A stretch of 64,000 nucleotides of DNA from an uncultured Eubacteriales bacterium (GCA_934476315.1 CAKSNQ010000004.1:1-64000), one strand, 5' to 3'. Shown: positions 24,768 through 33,196, counted from the first letter of the stretch. A program made the numbers and translations. Notes: a model not told the origin generated them from the letters alone.

Positions 24768-25313
24768 TCACACCAAGGAAAATCGGCGCTTCTCGTTGCC
24801 GTCCGTATCCTTCCAGAAAAAGCAGTTTTCCTCAAACGTCATATACCCGTGCCAGCTTCCCTCTTTCGGGATGGAAACCGAGCCGGGATTGAGACAGAAC
24901 ACGCCGTCGAACTCCTCGCAGGCGGGCACGTGCGTGTGCCCGTACAGCAACACGTCGCCCTTTTGCATGGGCGGCAGGTGCTCCTTATGATAAATATGCC
25001 CGTGTGTGGCAACAATCATCCGTTCCCCGCTAGCAATCATCAACATATCCGACCGGACCGGGAACGCCAGAACCATATCGTCCACCTCGGCGTCGCAGTT
25101 GCCGCGCACGCAGAGGATTTTGTCCTTTTGCGCGTTGAGAAGCGCGATGACCTCGCGGGGGGCGTAGTCGCGCGGCAGGTCGTTGCGCGGACCGTGATAG
25201 AGAATATCCCCAAGCAACAAAAGGCGGTCGGCGCCCTCGGCGCGGTAGCGCTCCATCAGGCGCTCACAGTAGTAGGCGCTACCGTGAATATCGGAAGCGA
25301 TCATCCATTTCAT
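24768..25313 (-). CDS. YfcE/MJ0936-type metallophosphoesterase
   Basis: About 181 residues with the calcineurin-like motifs in order: SDIHGS (residues 6-11), LLGDILYHGPRND, VRGNCDAEVDD, ATHGHIYHKE and YGHTHVPACEE. These bind two divalent metals. The family hydrolyses phosphodiesters; the cellular substrate is unknown. ATG 25313 has GGAG upstream. It follows the LysR gene by 14 bases, so they share a transcript. Confidence 0.88.
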   Translation of the reverse strand: MKWMIASDIHGSAYYCERLMERYRAEGADRLLLLGDILYHGPRNDLPRDYAPREVIALLNAQKDKILCVRGNCDAEVDDMVLAFPVRSDMLMIASGERMIVATHGHIYHKEHLPPMQKGDVLLYGHTHVPACEEFDGVFCLNPGSVSIPKEGSWHGYMTFEENCFFWKDTDGNEKRRFSLV

Positions 25314-25327
25314 CGCAAGCACTCCTT

Positions 25328-26248
25328 TCAGAAGATTCCGCGCTTGACGCGGCACAGCTCGGAGACAAAGGCGCCGTCCGTCTCGGTCAGACGGTAACTT
25401 TCGGGATAGATCAGGACATCCTTGCAGACCGCGCTCCGGTCCTCGGACTTGCGTTGCAAAAGACCGTAGCGATCAAGCGTCGCCTGCGACACCGGGGAGG
25501 TCCACAAAAACGCCTCGCGGTTGGAGCCGAGCAGGTCAAGCGCCCCGCCGCGCTCCGAAACCAGAATCCGACGCGTCTTTCCCGGCGCTCCCTCCCCCTC
25601 TCCGTCGCTGACGGCAAAGAAAGGCAACCCGCAATCCGTGTAATCCACCTCGATAAATTCCGCCAGATCCGCGGCGCGGATCTCCTGCCGTCCGGCGAGC
25701 GGATGCTCCCGGTTCATCAGAAGAACATAGGTGAACTCGGTAATCAGCTCGTACGTCAGCCCCTTTTCCTCCAGCATGGTCTTATAATATTTGTCGTCGC
25801 TCTGCGCGTAGCGGAGGATGCCCAATTTGCTGTTCCCCTCCGTCACGTCGCGAATCACCTGGGCGGGTTCGGTTTCCCGGAAGACCGCTTCCACCTCGTC
25901 CTCCCGGATAAATCGTGCCGAGAAAGCGGCAAAGGCTTCGGAAATGTACGCGGCGCGCGGCGCGGACAAGGAAAAATGCTTCGTACGGTTCTGATCCTTT
26001 TTGAACATATGCTCCACGGTATCCACCTGCCCGAGGATGGTCTTGGCATATTTCAGAAAGACTTCTCCGTCTGCGGTCAGCTTCATTCCCCGCGTAGAGC
26101 GCTCGAAGATGCTCACGCCGAGGGAGGATTCCAGGTCCTTGATGGAACGGCTGAGATTCGGTTGGTCGATATACAGTTTTTTCGCCGCCTTATTGATGGA
26201 GCCGCAGCCCGCGACCTCGACGGCGTATTTCAGATACAAAAGATTCAT
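25328..26248 (-). CDS. LysR-family transcriptional regulator
   Basis: The 306-residue protein has an N-terminal winged helix-turn-helix (residues 1-60; GSINKAAKKLYIDQPNLSRS) and a C-terminal substrate-binding-like effector domain. The effector is unknown. It lies between the HydABC operon and adhE on the same strand, with its own promoter. A perfect 30-bp palindrome sits in its leader, which may be an autoregulatory site. Confidence 0.92.
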   Translation of the reverse strand: MNLLYLKYAVEVAGCGSINKAAKKLYIDQPNLSRSIKDLESSLGVSIFERSTRGMKLTADGEVFLKYAKTILGQVDTVEHMFKKDQNRTKHFSLSAPRAAYISEAFAAFSARFIREDEVEAVFRETEPAQVIRDVTEGNSKLGILRYAQSDDKYYKTMLEEKGLTYELITEFTYVLLMNREHPLAGRQEIRAADLAEFIEVDYTDCGLPFFAVSDGEGEGAPGKTRRILVSERGGALDLLGSNREAFLWTSPVSQATLDRYGLLQRKSEDRSAVCKDVLIYPESYRLTETDGAFVSELCRVKRGIF

Positions 26249-26267
26249 GCAAAGTCCTCGTCAATCT

Positions 26268-26297
26268 GCGTTTCCGTTGCCGCGGCAACGGAAACGC
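26268..26297. repeat. Perfect 30-bp palindrome in the LysR leader
   Basis: GCGTTTCCGTTGCCG and CGGCAACGGAAACGC are exact reverse complements with no spacer. It lies 20 bases before the LysR start codon and about 40 bases after the promoter. It could act as operator DNA or as a very stable RNA hairpin near the ribosome binding region. Confidence 0.85.
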
Positions 26298-26336
26298 GCC
26301 GTATCTGCGAAACGATCACCCTACAATTTCACTCTC

Positions 26337-26365
26337 ATTATAGCACAAAGTCGCGCGGATTTCTA
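26337..26365 (-). promoter_or_regulatory. Promoter of the LysR gene
   Basis: TATAAT (26342-26337) is exact; the -35 TAGAAA (26365-26360) is weak at a 17-base spacing, suggesting a regulated promoter. Confidence 0.5.
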
Positions 26366-26402
26366 CAGGAAATTTCGATTTTACATTATTTTTTGACTGA
26401 CT

Positions 26403-26446
26403 TAAAAAAAGTAAAGGGGCTGACGCACCGGAGTGCCGCCCCTTTT
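26403..26446 (-). terminator. Terminator of the HydABC operon
   Basis: AAAGGGGC/GCCCCTTT arms pair around a GC-rich inner loop. On the minus strand TTTTTTT follows (26410-26404). It starts 11 bases after the hydA stop codon. Confidence 0.85.
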
Positions 26447-26456
26447 GTTTTTTCAA

Positions 26457-28202
26457 TTACAGACCGCGCTTTACGTAGGTCGTGTGCAGGATTTCGTGAG
26501 CCTTATGACTGTTCGGAGCGCCGAAGAACTCGTCGTACAGTTTCTGCACCGCCAGGTTGTCCTGAGAGGTGCGGAGCTCGCTGTCCCGATCGTCCCGATA
26601 CAGAACCGCCGCACGCACCGCGCGCAGATCGGTATGCATCCGGACAGACGCCGGCTGAATCGGCTGACCTCCGCCGTTGACGCACCCGCCGGGGCACGCC
26701 ATGACCTCGACGAACTGCACGTTCAGCTCGCCCGCCTTAATCATGTTGAGCAGCTTCTTTGCGTTGCCGGTACCGGAGGCAACCGCCACGTTGATCGTCA
26801 GATCGCCGACCTGATAGGACGCCGTCTTGATGCCCTCCACGCCGCGGACCTCGTTGTATTCCAGCTTCTCGGCTTTCTTACCGGTGACAGCTTCTGCGGC
26901 ATAACGCAGTGCCGCTTCCATCACGCCGCCGGTGGCTCCGAAGATTGCGCCGGCGCCCGAGCCGATGGCAAACGGATCGTCGAACTTCGCATCCTCAAGT
27001 GCGCGGAAGTTGATGCCCGCCTTCTTAATCATGCGACCGACTTCACGCGTCGTAATCGCCACATCGACGTCGGGCACCCCCGCCGCAGACTGATCCTCAC
27101 GACCGACCTCGAACTTCTTCGCGGTGCACGGGATGGCGGAAACCATCACGATGTCCTTGGGGTCCCAGCCCATCTTCTTGGCATAGTACGTCTTGACGAC
27201 GGCGCCGAACATCTGCTGAGGCGACTTGCAGGAGGACAGATTCTCCGTCATCTCCGGGAAGTAGTGCTCGCAGTATTTGATCCAACCGGGCGAGCAGGAG
27301 GTGATCAGCGGCAGCGCGCCGCCGTTCTGAACGCGGTCGAGCAGTTCATTGGCTTCCTCGACGATGGTCAGGTCTGCCGTCAGGTTCATATCGTACACGC
27401 CCTCAAAGCCCAACGCCTTGAGCGCCGCGACCATTTTGCCCTCGACGTCGGTTCCCGGCTCGTAACCGAAGCACTCACCGATCTGAGCGCGCACCGAGGG
27501 AGCGGTGCAGATGAGGACGTGCTTGCTCTCGTCCGCCAGCGCATCGAACACGCGGTCGGTATCGTCTCTCTCGTACAGCGCACCGACAGGGCACGCCACG
27601 ATGCACTGTCCGCAGTTGATGCAGGGGTTCTCGCCCAGCTTGGTTTCAAACGCGCTGGCGATGTGCGTATCAAAACCGCGGTCGTTGGCGCCGATGACGC
27701 CGATGCCCTGCACCTTGGAGCAGACCGCCACGCAACGGCGGCAAAGAATACACTTGTTGTCGTCGCGGATAATGGGCGCGCTCGCGTCGTCGATCTCGTA
27801 GTGATTGACAGTCCCCTTGAAGCGGGACTCCTCCACGCCGTAGTCGCGGCAGAGCTGCTGCAGCTCGCAGTTGGTCGAACGGACGCAGGACAAGCACTTC
27901 TTATCGTGGTTGGAGAGCAACAGCTCCAGGTTCATTTTGCGGGAATTGGTGATTTTGGGCGTATTGGTCTTGATGACCATACCCTCGCTGACCGGATACA
28001 CGCAGGCAGTCACCATGCGGAACGGTCTGCCTCCCTCGGAGACCTCGACCAGGCACAGGCGGCACGCGCCGATCTCGTTGATGTCTTTGAGATAGCACAA
28101 GGTGGGAATGTCGATGTTCGCCGCCTTGGCAGCTTCAAGAACCGTGGAGTCCTTGGCAACGGCAAGATCTCTGCCGTTAATCTTAATATTTACAGTTTCC
28201 AT
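26457..28202 (-). CDS. hydA: [FeFe] hydrogenase catalytic subunit HydA (trimeric, NADH-linked type)
   Basis: The 581-residue protein has an N-terminal [2Fe-2S] domain (CYLKDINEIGACRLC). A His-ligated cluster motif (NHDKKCLSCVRSTNCELQQLC) and two [4Fe-4S] motifs (CILCRRCVAVC, CINCGQCIVACP) follow. The H-cluster domain has TSCSPGW, IPCTAKKFE and EVMACPGGCVNGGGQP. This is the catalytic subunit of the HydABC enzyme that uses NADH and reduced ferredoxin. In the first H-cluster motif the residue before Pro is Ser instead of Cys, a variation known in this class. ATG 28202 is chosen; a TTG at 28211 is too close to the GGAG site. Confidence 0.95.
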   Translation of the reverse strand: METVNIKINGRDLAVAKDSTVLEAAKAANIDIPTLCYLKDINEIGACRLCLVEVSEGGRPFRMVTACVYPVSEGMVIKTNTPKITNSRKMNLELLLSNHDKKCLSCVRSTNCELQQLCRDYGVEESRFKGTVNHYEIDDASAPIIRDDNKCILCRRCVAVCSKVQGIGVIGANDRGFDTHIASAFETKLGENPCINCGQCIVACPVGALYERDDTDRVFDALADESKHVLICTAPSVRAQIGECFGYEPGTDVEGKMVAALKALGFEGVYDMNLTADLTIVEEANELLDRVQNGGALPLITSCSPGWIKYCEHYFPEMTENLSSCKSPQQMFGAVVKTYYAKKMGWDPKDIVMVSAIPCTAKKFEVGREDQSAAGVPDVDVAITTREVGRMIKKAGINFRALEDAKFDDPFAIGSGAGAIFGATGGVMEAALRYAAEAVTGKKAEKLEYNEVRGVEGIKTASYQVGDLTINVAVASGTGNAKKLLNMIKAGELNVQFVEVMACPGGCVNGGGQPIQPASVRMHTDLRAVRAAVLYRDDRDSELRTSQDNLAVQKLYDEFFGAPNSHKAHEILHTTYVKRGL

Positions 28203-28221
28203 CTTCCACAATTCTCCTTTC

Positions 28222-30033
28222 TCAGTGTTTGGAAATCGCGTTGAACTTGCAGTTGGAAATGCAAGCGCCGCACTTTACGCACTTCGCCGTGTCGATCTCC
28301 ATGGAAGCCAGCTTATGACCGGGAGCGATATAAGTGGTTCTGGTAATGGCGTCCGCGGGGCAATTCTTGGCGCATCTGCCGCATCCGATGCAGGCTTCCG
28401 GATCAATCCGGTACTGGATCAGGCGCTTGCAGACGCCGGCGGGACACTTCTTGTCCACGATATGTGCGATATACTCATCCTTGAAGTAGCGGAGCGTGGA
28501 GAGGACGGGGTTGGGCGCCGTCTGACCCAGACCGCAGAGCGACGCGCTCTTGATGTACTGGCACAGCTCCTCCATCCGGTCGATGTCCTCCAGCTCGCCG
28601 TTGCCGGAGATGATCTTGTCCAGGATCTCAAGCAGGCGGCGCGTACCGACGCGGCAGGGCGTACACTTTCCGCACGACTCATCCACGGTAAATTCGAGGA
28701 AAAACTTGGCGATATCCACCATGCAGTTGTCCTCGTCCATGACGATCAGTCCGCCCGAACCCATCATGGAGCCGATAGCGATCAGGTTGTCGTAGTCGAT
28801 GGGGGTATCAATCAGGGACGCGGGAATGCATCCGCCCGAAGGTCCGCCGGTCTGCGCGGCTTTGAACTTCTTGCCGTGCGGGATGCCGCCGCCGATCTCC
28901 TCGACGACCTCGCGGAGCGTGGTACCCATCGGGATTTCGACCAGACCCGTATTGGTGATCTTGCCGCCCAGAGCAAAGACCTTGGTGCCCTTGGATTTTT
29001 CGGTTCCCATGGAGGCGAACCAATCCGCGCCTTTGAGAATGATCTGTGCGATGTTCGCGTAGGTCTCGACGTTGTTGATGATGGTGGGCTTGCCGAACAG
29101 ACCCTTGACCGCCGGGAACGGAGGACGGGGACGCGGCTCGCCGCGGTTGCCCTCGATGGAGGTCAGGAGTGCCGTTTCCTCACCGCAGACGAACGCGCCG
29201 GCGCCGAAGCGGAGAGTGATGCGGAAGTTGAAGCCGGTTCCGAAAATGTCGTCGCCCAGCATGCCGTACTCGTTTGCCTGGCGGATGGCGACCTCCAGGC
29301 GGTGGATCGCAATCGGGTACTCGGCGCGGACATAGATATAGCCCTCGTCGGCGCCGATTGCGTAGCCGGCGATCGCCATCGCTTCCAGAACGGCATGCGG
29401 GTCGCCCTCAAGCACAGAACGGTCCATGAATGCGCCGGGGTCGCCCTCGTCGGCATTGCAGACCACGTATTTCTTGCCGGCAGGCTGGTTTGCGGCGAAC
29501 TGCCACTTGGTACCCGTCGGGAATCCGCCGCCGCCGCGTCCGCGCAGACCGGAAGCCTTGATGGTATCAATGACCTCCTGCGGCTGCATGGTGCGAAGGA
29601 CCTTGGCGAGCGCCTGATAGCCGTCGGTACCGATGTATTCGTCAATATTTTCCGGGTCGATCACGCCGCAGTTGCGCAGTGCGACTCTCTTCTGCTTTTT
29701 GTAGAACGTAGTTTCCGACAGTGCGATGTGCGTCGCGTTGACGTCGTCGGAATCCTTATGTACGAGGCGCTTGACGATTCTGCCCTTGAGCAGGTGCTCA
29801 TTCACAATTTCGTGAACGTCGTCCACGCTCACACGGGAATAAAACGTGCCGTCGGGGTAGACGATCACGATCGGACCGTTGGCGCACAAGCCGAAGCAAC
29901 CGGTCTGTACCACCTGAATCTCGTCGGAAAGCCCCGCCGCCGCGATCTCGGCGACCATCGCCTCGCGGATTTTCACGCTGCCCGAAGAGGTACAGCCGGT
30001 ACCGCCGCAAATCAGTACATGGGAACGTACCAT
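28222..30033 (-). CDS. hydB: HydB, NuoF-like flavin/NADH subunit of the hydrogenase
   Basis: The 603-residue protein has an N-terminal [2Fe-2S] thioredoxin-like region (CGGTGCTSSG, GCFGLCANGP). The NuoF core has the FMN/NADH motifs GLRGRGGGGFPTGTKW and CNADEGDPGAFMDR. ESCGKCTPCRVGT is the SLBB-associated cluster motif. The C-terminal pair of [4Fe-4S] motifs is CIGCGRCAKNCP and CVKCGACISNC. It binds FMN and NADH and is the likely bifurcation site of HydABC. It lies 15 bases after the ferredoxin gene and 19 before hydA. Confidence 0.95.
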   Translation of the reverse strand: MVRSHVLICGGTGCTSSGSVKIREAMVAEIAAAGLSDEIQVVQTGCFGLCANGPIVIVYPDGTFYSRVSVDDVHEIVNEHLLKGRIVKRLVHKDSDDVNATHIALSETTFYKKQKRVALRNCGVIDPENIDEYIGTDGYQALAKVLRTMQPQEVIDTIKASGLRGRGGGGFPTGTKWQFAANQPAGKKYVVCNADEGDPGAFMDRSVLEGDPHAVLEAMAIAGYAIGADEGYIYVRAEYPIAIHRLEVAIRQANEYGMLGDDIFGTGFNFRITLRFGAGAFVCGEETALLTSIEGNRGEPRPRPPFPAVKGLFGKPTIINNVETYANIAQIILKGADWFASMGTEKSKGTKVFALGGKITNTGLVEIPMGTTLREVVEEIGGGIPHGKKFKAAQTGGPSGGCIPASLIDTPIDYDNLIAIGSMMGSGGLIVMDEDNCMVDIAKFFLEFTVDESCGKCTPCRVGTRRLLEILDKIISGNGELEDIDRMEELCQYIKSASLCGLGQTAPNPVLSTLRYFKDEYIAHIVDKKCPAGVCKRLIQYRIDPEACIGCGRCAKNCPADAITRTTYIAPGHKLASMEIDTAKCVKCGACISNCKFNAISKH

Positions 30034-30048
30034 TTCACATATCCTCCT

Positions 30049-30417
30049 TTAATTCGCGGCGTCGCCGAGGAGATACTCGGCGATGGGTTTGCCGCCCTGA
30101 ATGTGCTTTTCCATAATTTCTTCCGCCATCTGCGGTGTCACCTTGCCGTACGTCACCTTATCAGCGCCGGAGATCACCTCAACGATCGGCTCCTCGGTAC
30201 AATGACCGATGCACCCCATGGCGGTGACGGAGACCTTGCCCGTCAGCCCGGCTTTTTCCACCAACTCGGCAAACTTATTGAGGACGGGACGTGCGCCCGC
30301 CGCGATGCCGCAGGTTGCCATGCCGACAACAATCCGCGTCTCGTTGGTCTCCTCGCGGAGTGCAATGGTGGACTTCATGCGATCCCGGATCGCGTTCAGT
30401 TCTTCCAAAGTTTTCAT
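30049..30417 (-). CDS. [2Fe-2S] ferredoxin of the hydrogenase operon
   Basis: The 122-residue product has a thioredoxin-like ferredoxin domain with CGIAAGARP and CIGHCTEEP as ligand motifs. Genes of this type sit between HydC and HydB in many clostridial hydrogenase operons, where they may act as an extra electron carrier. The ATG at 30417 is taken as the start by analogy with the other leader copies. An in-frame ATG at 30429 falls inside the conserved leader. Confidence 0.85.
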   Translation of the reverse strand: MKTLEELNAIRDRMKSTIALREETNETRIVVGMATCGIAAGARPVLNKFAELVEKAGLTGKVSVTAMGCIGHCTEEPIVEVISGADKVTYGKVTPQMAEEIMEKHIQGGKPIAEYLLGDAAN

Positions 30418-30460
30418 TTCTGTAACCATAGCTTTCGTCTGTGCGAAAGCTCCCTTTCTT
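30418..30460 (-). promoter_or_regulatory. SD-hairpin leader motif, copy d (ferredoxin of HydABC operon)
   Basis: GAAAGGG, a perfect 8-bp stem AGCTTTCG/CGAAAGCT with loop CACAGA, then ATGGTTACAGAA and the ATG. It is inside the operon, in a 137-base gap, which argues for a translational role over a role in transcription initiation. Confidence 0.65.
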
Positions 30461-30554
30461 TCGGAATTGAGGCTTTATACGGGCGACCCACCGCCGTGGG
30501 CGCCGCGATGCGGACGGAAACCGACCATCGCTGTTCCGTCGTGCCGCCTCTGTC

Positions 30555-31124
30555 TTAATTCAGCTCGTTCATAGAATCCGTAAATACCCGATATTGTTCG
30601 CAAAGACTCTCGCGTGCCCACGCAACGACCGCAGGCTCCGAGAGCGGAACATCGCCCAGATACCGACGCATCTGCGCGGTATCCAGTGTCACCGTACCGC
30701 CCGGCGCCGTATGGAGAAAGTGCAAATCGGCGCCGCCCGGCATGCAGAGAATCGCGCACAGGGTGTCCGTGATATTTCCGAGCGGCGGGCAGTCCACGCT
30801 GTTTTTCAGAAAGCGCGCCCAGACCCGGGTTCCGTGAGAAGCGTTCACCGCGGCAGAAAACGAAGTCACCCCGGCGTCTCCGCCGGTGAGCTCCGCCTCC
30901 ATCCGGAGAAACGGCAATCCCAGTCCGATCGGACGGGTCGTCCGCGTCGTGTGGAACGGGTCCCACGCCCGGGCAAGCTCCTCCGGCGTCATTCCGTCGC
31001 CGTCGTCCTCCACGGTCAGCGTCAGCTCCTCCCGCGTCTCCGCGAGGGTGACAGCAATCTGTGTCGCCTGCGCCGCGATGGAATTGCTTACGATGTCCAG
31101 AATATTCAGCGAAATTTCATCCAT
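30555..31124 (-). CDS. HATPase-domain protein of the hydrogenase operon
   Basis: The 189-residue protein has a GHKL ATP-binding fold. The N box is in LNILDIVSNSIAA, the G1 box is VEDDGDGMTPEE, and the G2-like stretch is TTRPIGLGLPFL. There is no His phosphoacceptor domain. Such genes recur beside HydABC and DRTGG genes in clostridia, so a regulatory kinase or anti-sigma-like function tied to hydrogenase is likely but unproven. It overlaps the DRTGG gene by 8 bases. Confidence 0.82.
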   Translation of the reverse strand: MDEISLNILDIVSNSIAAQATQIAVTLAETREELTLTVEDDGDGMTPEELARAWDPFHTTRTTRPIGLGLPFLRMEAELTGGDAGVTSFSAAVNASHGTRVWARFLKNSVDCPPLGNITDTLCAILCMPGGADLHFLHTAPGGTVTLDTAQMRRYLGDVPLSEPAVVAWARESLCEQYRVFTDSMNELN

Positions 31125-31506
31125 GGGGAAGCGCCTCCGCGTGCGGTTCGCCCTCCACCGGTTCGTCAGGCTTGCTCAGCCCGTCAAGTTTGCCGAGCAG
31201 TGCGCAGAGTGCACACATCGGACGGTTGGTGCGCAACAGGTTGATTTCCCTCTCGCGTGCCGTCCGGCACACATCAGGCTCCACTTCCCTGCCGTCGCAG
31301 ACAATGATCGCCGACACGCCAACCAACGCCGCGACCGCGAGAGCATTGTTATGTACCATCACCGTCGCCCACGCGTTATCCGCATGTGCGTGGGTCATGA
31401 CCCAGCTGAGCAGGTCGCCCGCAAACGCGCCGTGCACCTCCCGTTCGGGATGCGGCACGCAAAGCGTCTCCAGCGCAAGCTCCCGCGCCAGCCGCCCTAC
31501 CGTCAT
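31117..31506 (-). CDS. DRTGG-domain protein
   Basis: About 129 residues. The block GAFAGDLLSWVMTHAHADNAWATVM followed by VAALVGVSAIIVCDGR is typical of DRTGG-domain proteins in hydrogenase operons. The C-terminus has a CALCALL motif and an acidic tail. ATG 31506 is chosen because family members begin near this MTVGRLARELAL segment; ATG 31548 would overlap hydC. Its molecular function is unknown; a regulatory ligand-binding role is assumed from the domain. Confidence 0.72.
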   Translation of the reverse strand: MTVGRLARELALETLCVPHPEREVHGAFAGDLLSWVMTHAHADNAWATVMVHNNALAVAALVGVSAIIVCDGREVEPDVCRTAREREINLLRTNRPMCALCALLGKLDGLSKPDEPVEGEPHAEALPHG

Positions 31507-31531
31507 CGCATCCCCGGGCGTCGGGGTGGTC

Positions 31532-32026
31532 TTACTGATATTTATCAAGGATTTCGATGGCTTCCGCCTTGGTCAGACGACCGTAAACCTCGCCGTTCAC
31601 CGTCATGACCGGAGCCAGACCGCACGCGCCGATGCAACGGGTCGCTTCCAGCGAATACTTGCCGTCGGGCGACGTGCTTCCGACCGGCAGGTCCAGCTTC
31701 TCGGAAATCGCCTCAATGATTTCACCGGAGCCTTTCACATAGCAAGCGGTGCCGAGGCAGACTGCGATTGTGACCTGTCCATTGGGGTTCAGCTTGAACT
31801 GTGCGTAAAAGGACGCGATTCCGTAAATCTCCGCAAGGGACTTCCCCGTGCGGACCGAAATGATCTTCTGCACCTCCATGGGCAAGTAACCGTAAATTTC
31901 CTGCGCTTCCTGCAGGATCGGCATCATGGCACCCTTCACGCCGGCGTACTTATCGATAACTTCGATCAGCTTTGCCTCCTGCTCGGGTGTCCCGCGGAAA
32001 TCGACCGTGGTCAATTTCTTTTTCAT
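31532..32026 (-). CDS. hydC: HydC, NuoE-like [2Fe-2S] subunit of the hydrogenase
   Basis: The 164-residue protein has a helical N-terminus (MMPILQEAQEIYGYLP) and a thioredoxin-fold [2Fe-2S] domain. The ligands are in CLGTACYVKGS and CIGACGLAP, as in NuoE. It is the small subunit of the HydABC complex and the first gene of the operon. ATG 32026 has AGGAGG 12 bases upstream; the longer frame lacks support. Confidence 0.93.
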   Translation of the reverse strand: MKKKLTTVDFRGTPEQEAKLIEVIDKYAGVKGAMMPILQEAQEIYGYLPMEVQKIISVRTGKSLAEIYGIASFYAQFKLNPNGQVTIAVCLGTACYVKGSGEIIEAISEKLDLPVGSTSPDGKYSLEATRCIGACGLAPVMTVNGEVYGRLTKAEAIEILDKYQ

Positions 32027-32085
32027 AGCTTGCGAATACCTCCTGAATGATATTATTTTAACTATTTCAAGGTAAAAAACGAGCC

Positions 32086-32124
32086 ATGCCCGAAAGTTCA
32101 TAACCGATATGTCAAATCGGGCAT
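32086..32124 (-). promoter_or_regulatory. Leader hairpin of the hydrogenase operon
   Basis: ATGCCCGA and TCGGGCAT (8 bp, perfect) pair across a 23-base loop in the transcript leader before hydC. No known riboswitch was recognised. Confidence 0.4.
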
Positions 32125-32137
32125 ACGCATCCTTTGT

Positions 32138-32166
32138 ATTATAGCACACAAAAAGGGAAAAGTCCA
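32138..32166 (-). promoter_or_regulatory. Promoter of the HydABC operon
   Basis: TATAAT (32143-32138) is exact and TGGACT (32166-32161) is a moderate -35 at 17 bases. The leader to hydC is about 105 bases. Confidence 0.6.
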
Positions 32167-32284
32167 TAGGCAAACCACAAAAAATAGCGCGTTTTTTTAG
32201 GAATTTTGTAAAATTTTCCACAGAAAGAAAACAGAGGACCTGTAAAATCCCCTGTTTTTCATGAATTTGGCGAACGCGCGGTGG

Positions 32285-33196
32285 TTACTTTTGGAGCATG
32301 CGCTCCAGGAGCGTCACCTTATCCTGCGCGTATTCGTACGCCCCGCGGAAGTCTCCCAATTCCCGGCAACAGACCTCCAGATCGGCAAAGGTCACGTAGA
32401 CCAGCACCTCGCCCATCGCCTGTCTGGAATTCAGCAACTTCGTCAGCACTTCCTGCGCCGCAATATAGTCCCCCGCCAACAGGCGTTCCTGCGCCCGCAG
32501 GTGCTGCATCCATTCATTGTCCAGCCATTCCTGCCGCTCCAGCATCATCTGCACGCGCCGTATATCCCCGGCGTCCAGTGCCTCGCGTGCCAGCACATAG
32601 CACCCGAACGGCTCACAACTTCCGACCATTCCGTCCTGCGTTTGCGCGTCGGTCAGCACTTCGGAGTACAGCAACGCCGAAATCCGGTGTAAAAAGCGGA
32701 AATACAGGATTGCCGTCATGCGGATGCCCTCGGTATTGTACGGCGTTTTCCCGGCATATTCCAGAGCTTCATCCAGCAATTTGCAGGTCTCGTGCAGGTG
32801 TCCCAGCTCGAATTCCTCCGCAGCAATTTTCAGACAGCACTGCGCCATGATGAGCGTGATCTCGTCGTCCGGCTCTTCCCCGCCGTCCCCGCGGCACAGA
32901 TCCAGGCAGATGCGCGCGTCACCCGACGCCAGCACGCGGCGGATGCCATCAATCCGGCTGATTTTGCGCCACACGCGGTCGTCGTCGCCCTCCGCGAGGA
33001 GGAAGCCCGCCGGAACGCCCAGCCGCTCCGCCAGATACCACACGGTGGGGAGAGACGGCAAAGCCACGCCGTTTTCGATGCGGCTGAGCATGTTGCGTGT
33101 GATCTGATCCCCGGCAAGCTCGCTTTGCGTCATGTTCCGACTGCGGCGGATGCGGCGGATTTTCTCCCCGATGTCATTGCGCGCCAAGCGTGTCAT
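32285..33196 (-). CDS. XRE-family regulator with C-terminal helical-repeat region
   Basis: The roughly 303-residue protein begins with an XRE helix-turn-helix (IGEKIRRIRRSRNMTQSELA, then ITRNMLSRIENG). About 220 residues of predominantly helical, TPR-like sequence follow, the layout of RRNPP/Rgg-like regulators and other sensor regulators in Firmicutes. No ligand can be assigned. ATG 33196 has GGGAGTG upstream; the frame to 33217 is possible. It overlaps the DivIVA-like gene by 23 bases. Confidence 0.82.
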   Translation of the reverse strand: MTRLARNDIGEKIRRIRRSRNMTQSELAGDQITRNMLSRIENGVALPSLPTVWYLAERLGVPAGFLLAEGDDDRVWRKISRIDGIRRVLASGDARICLDLCRGDGGEEPDDEITLIMAQCCLKIAAEEFELGHLHETCKLLDEALEYAGKTPYNTEGIRMTAILYFRFLHRISALLYSEVLTDAQTQDGMVGSCEPFGCYVLAREALDAGDIRRVQMMLERQEWLDNEWMQHLRAQERLLAGDYIAAQEVLTKLLNSRQAMGEVLVYVTFADLEVCCRELGDFRGAYEYAQDKVTLLERMLQK

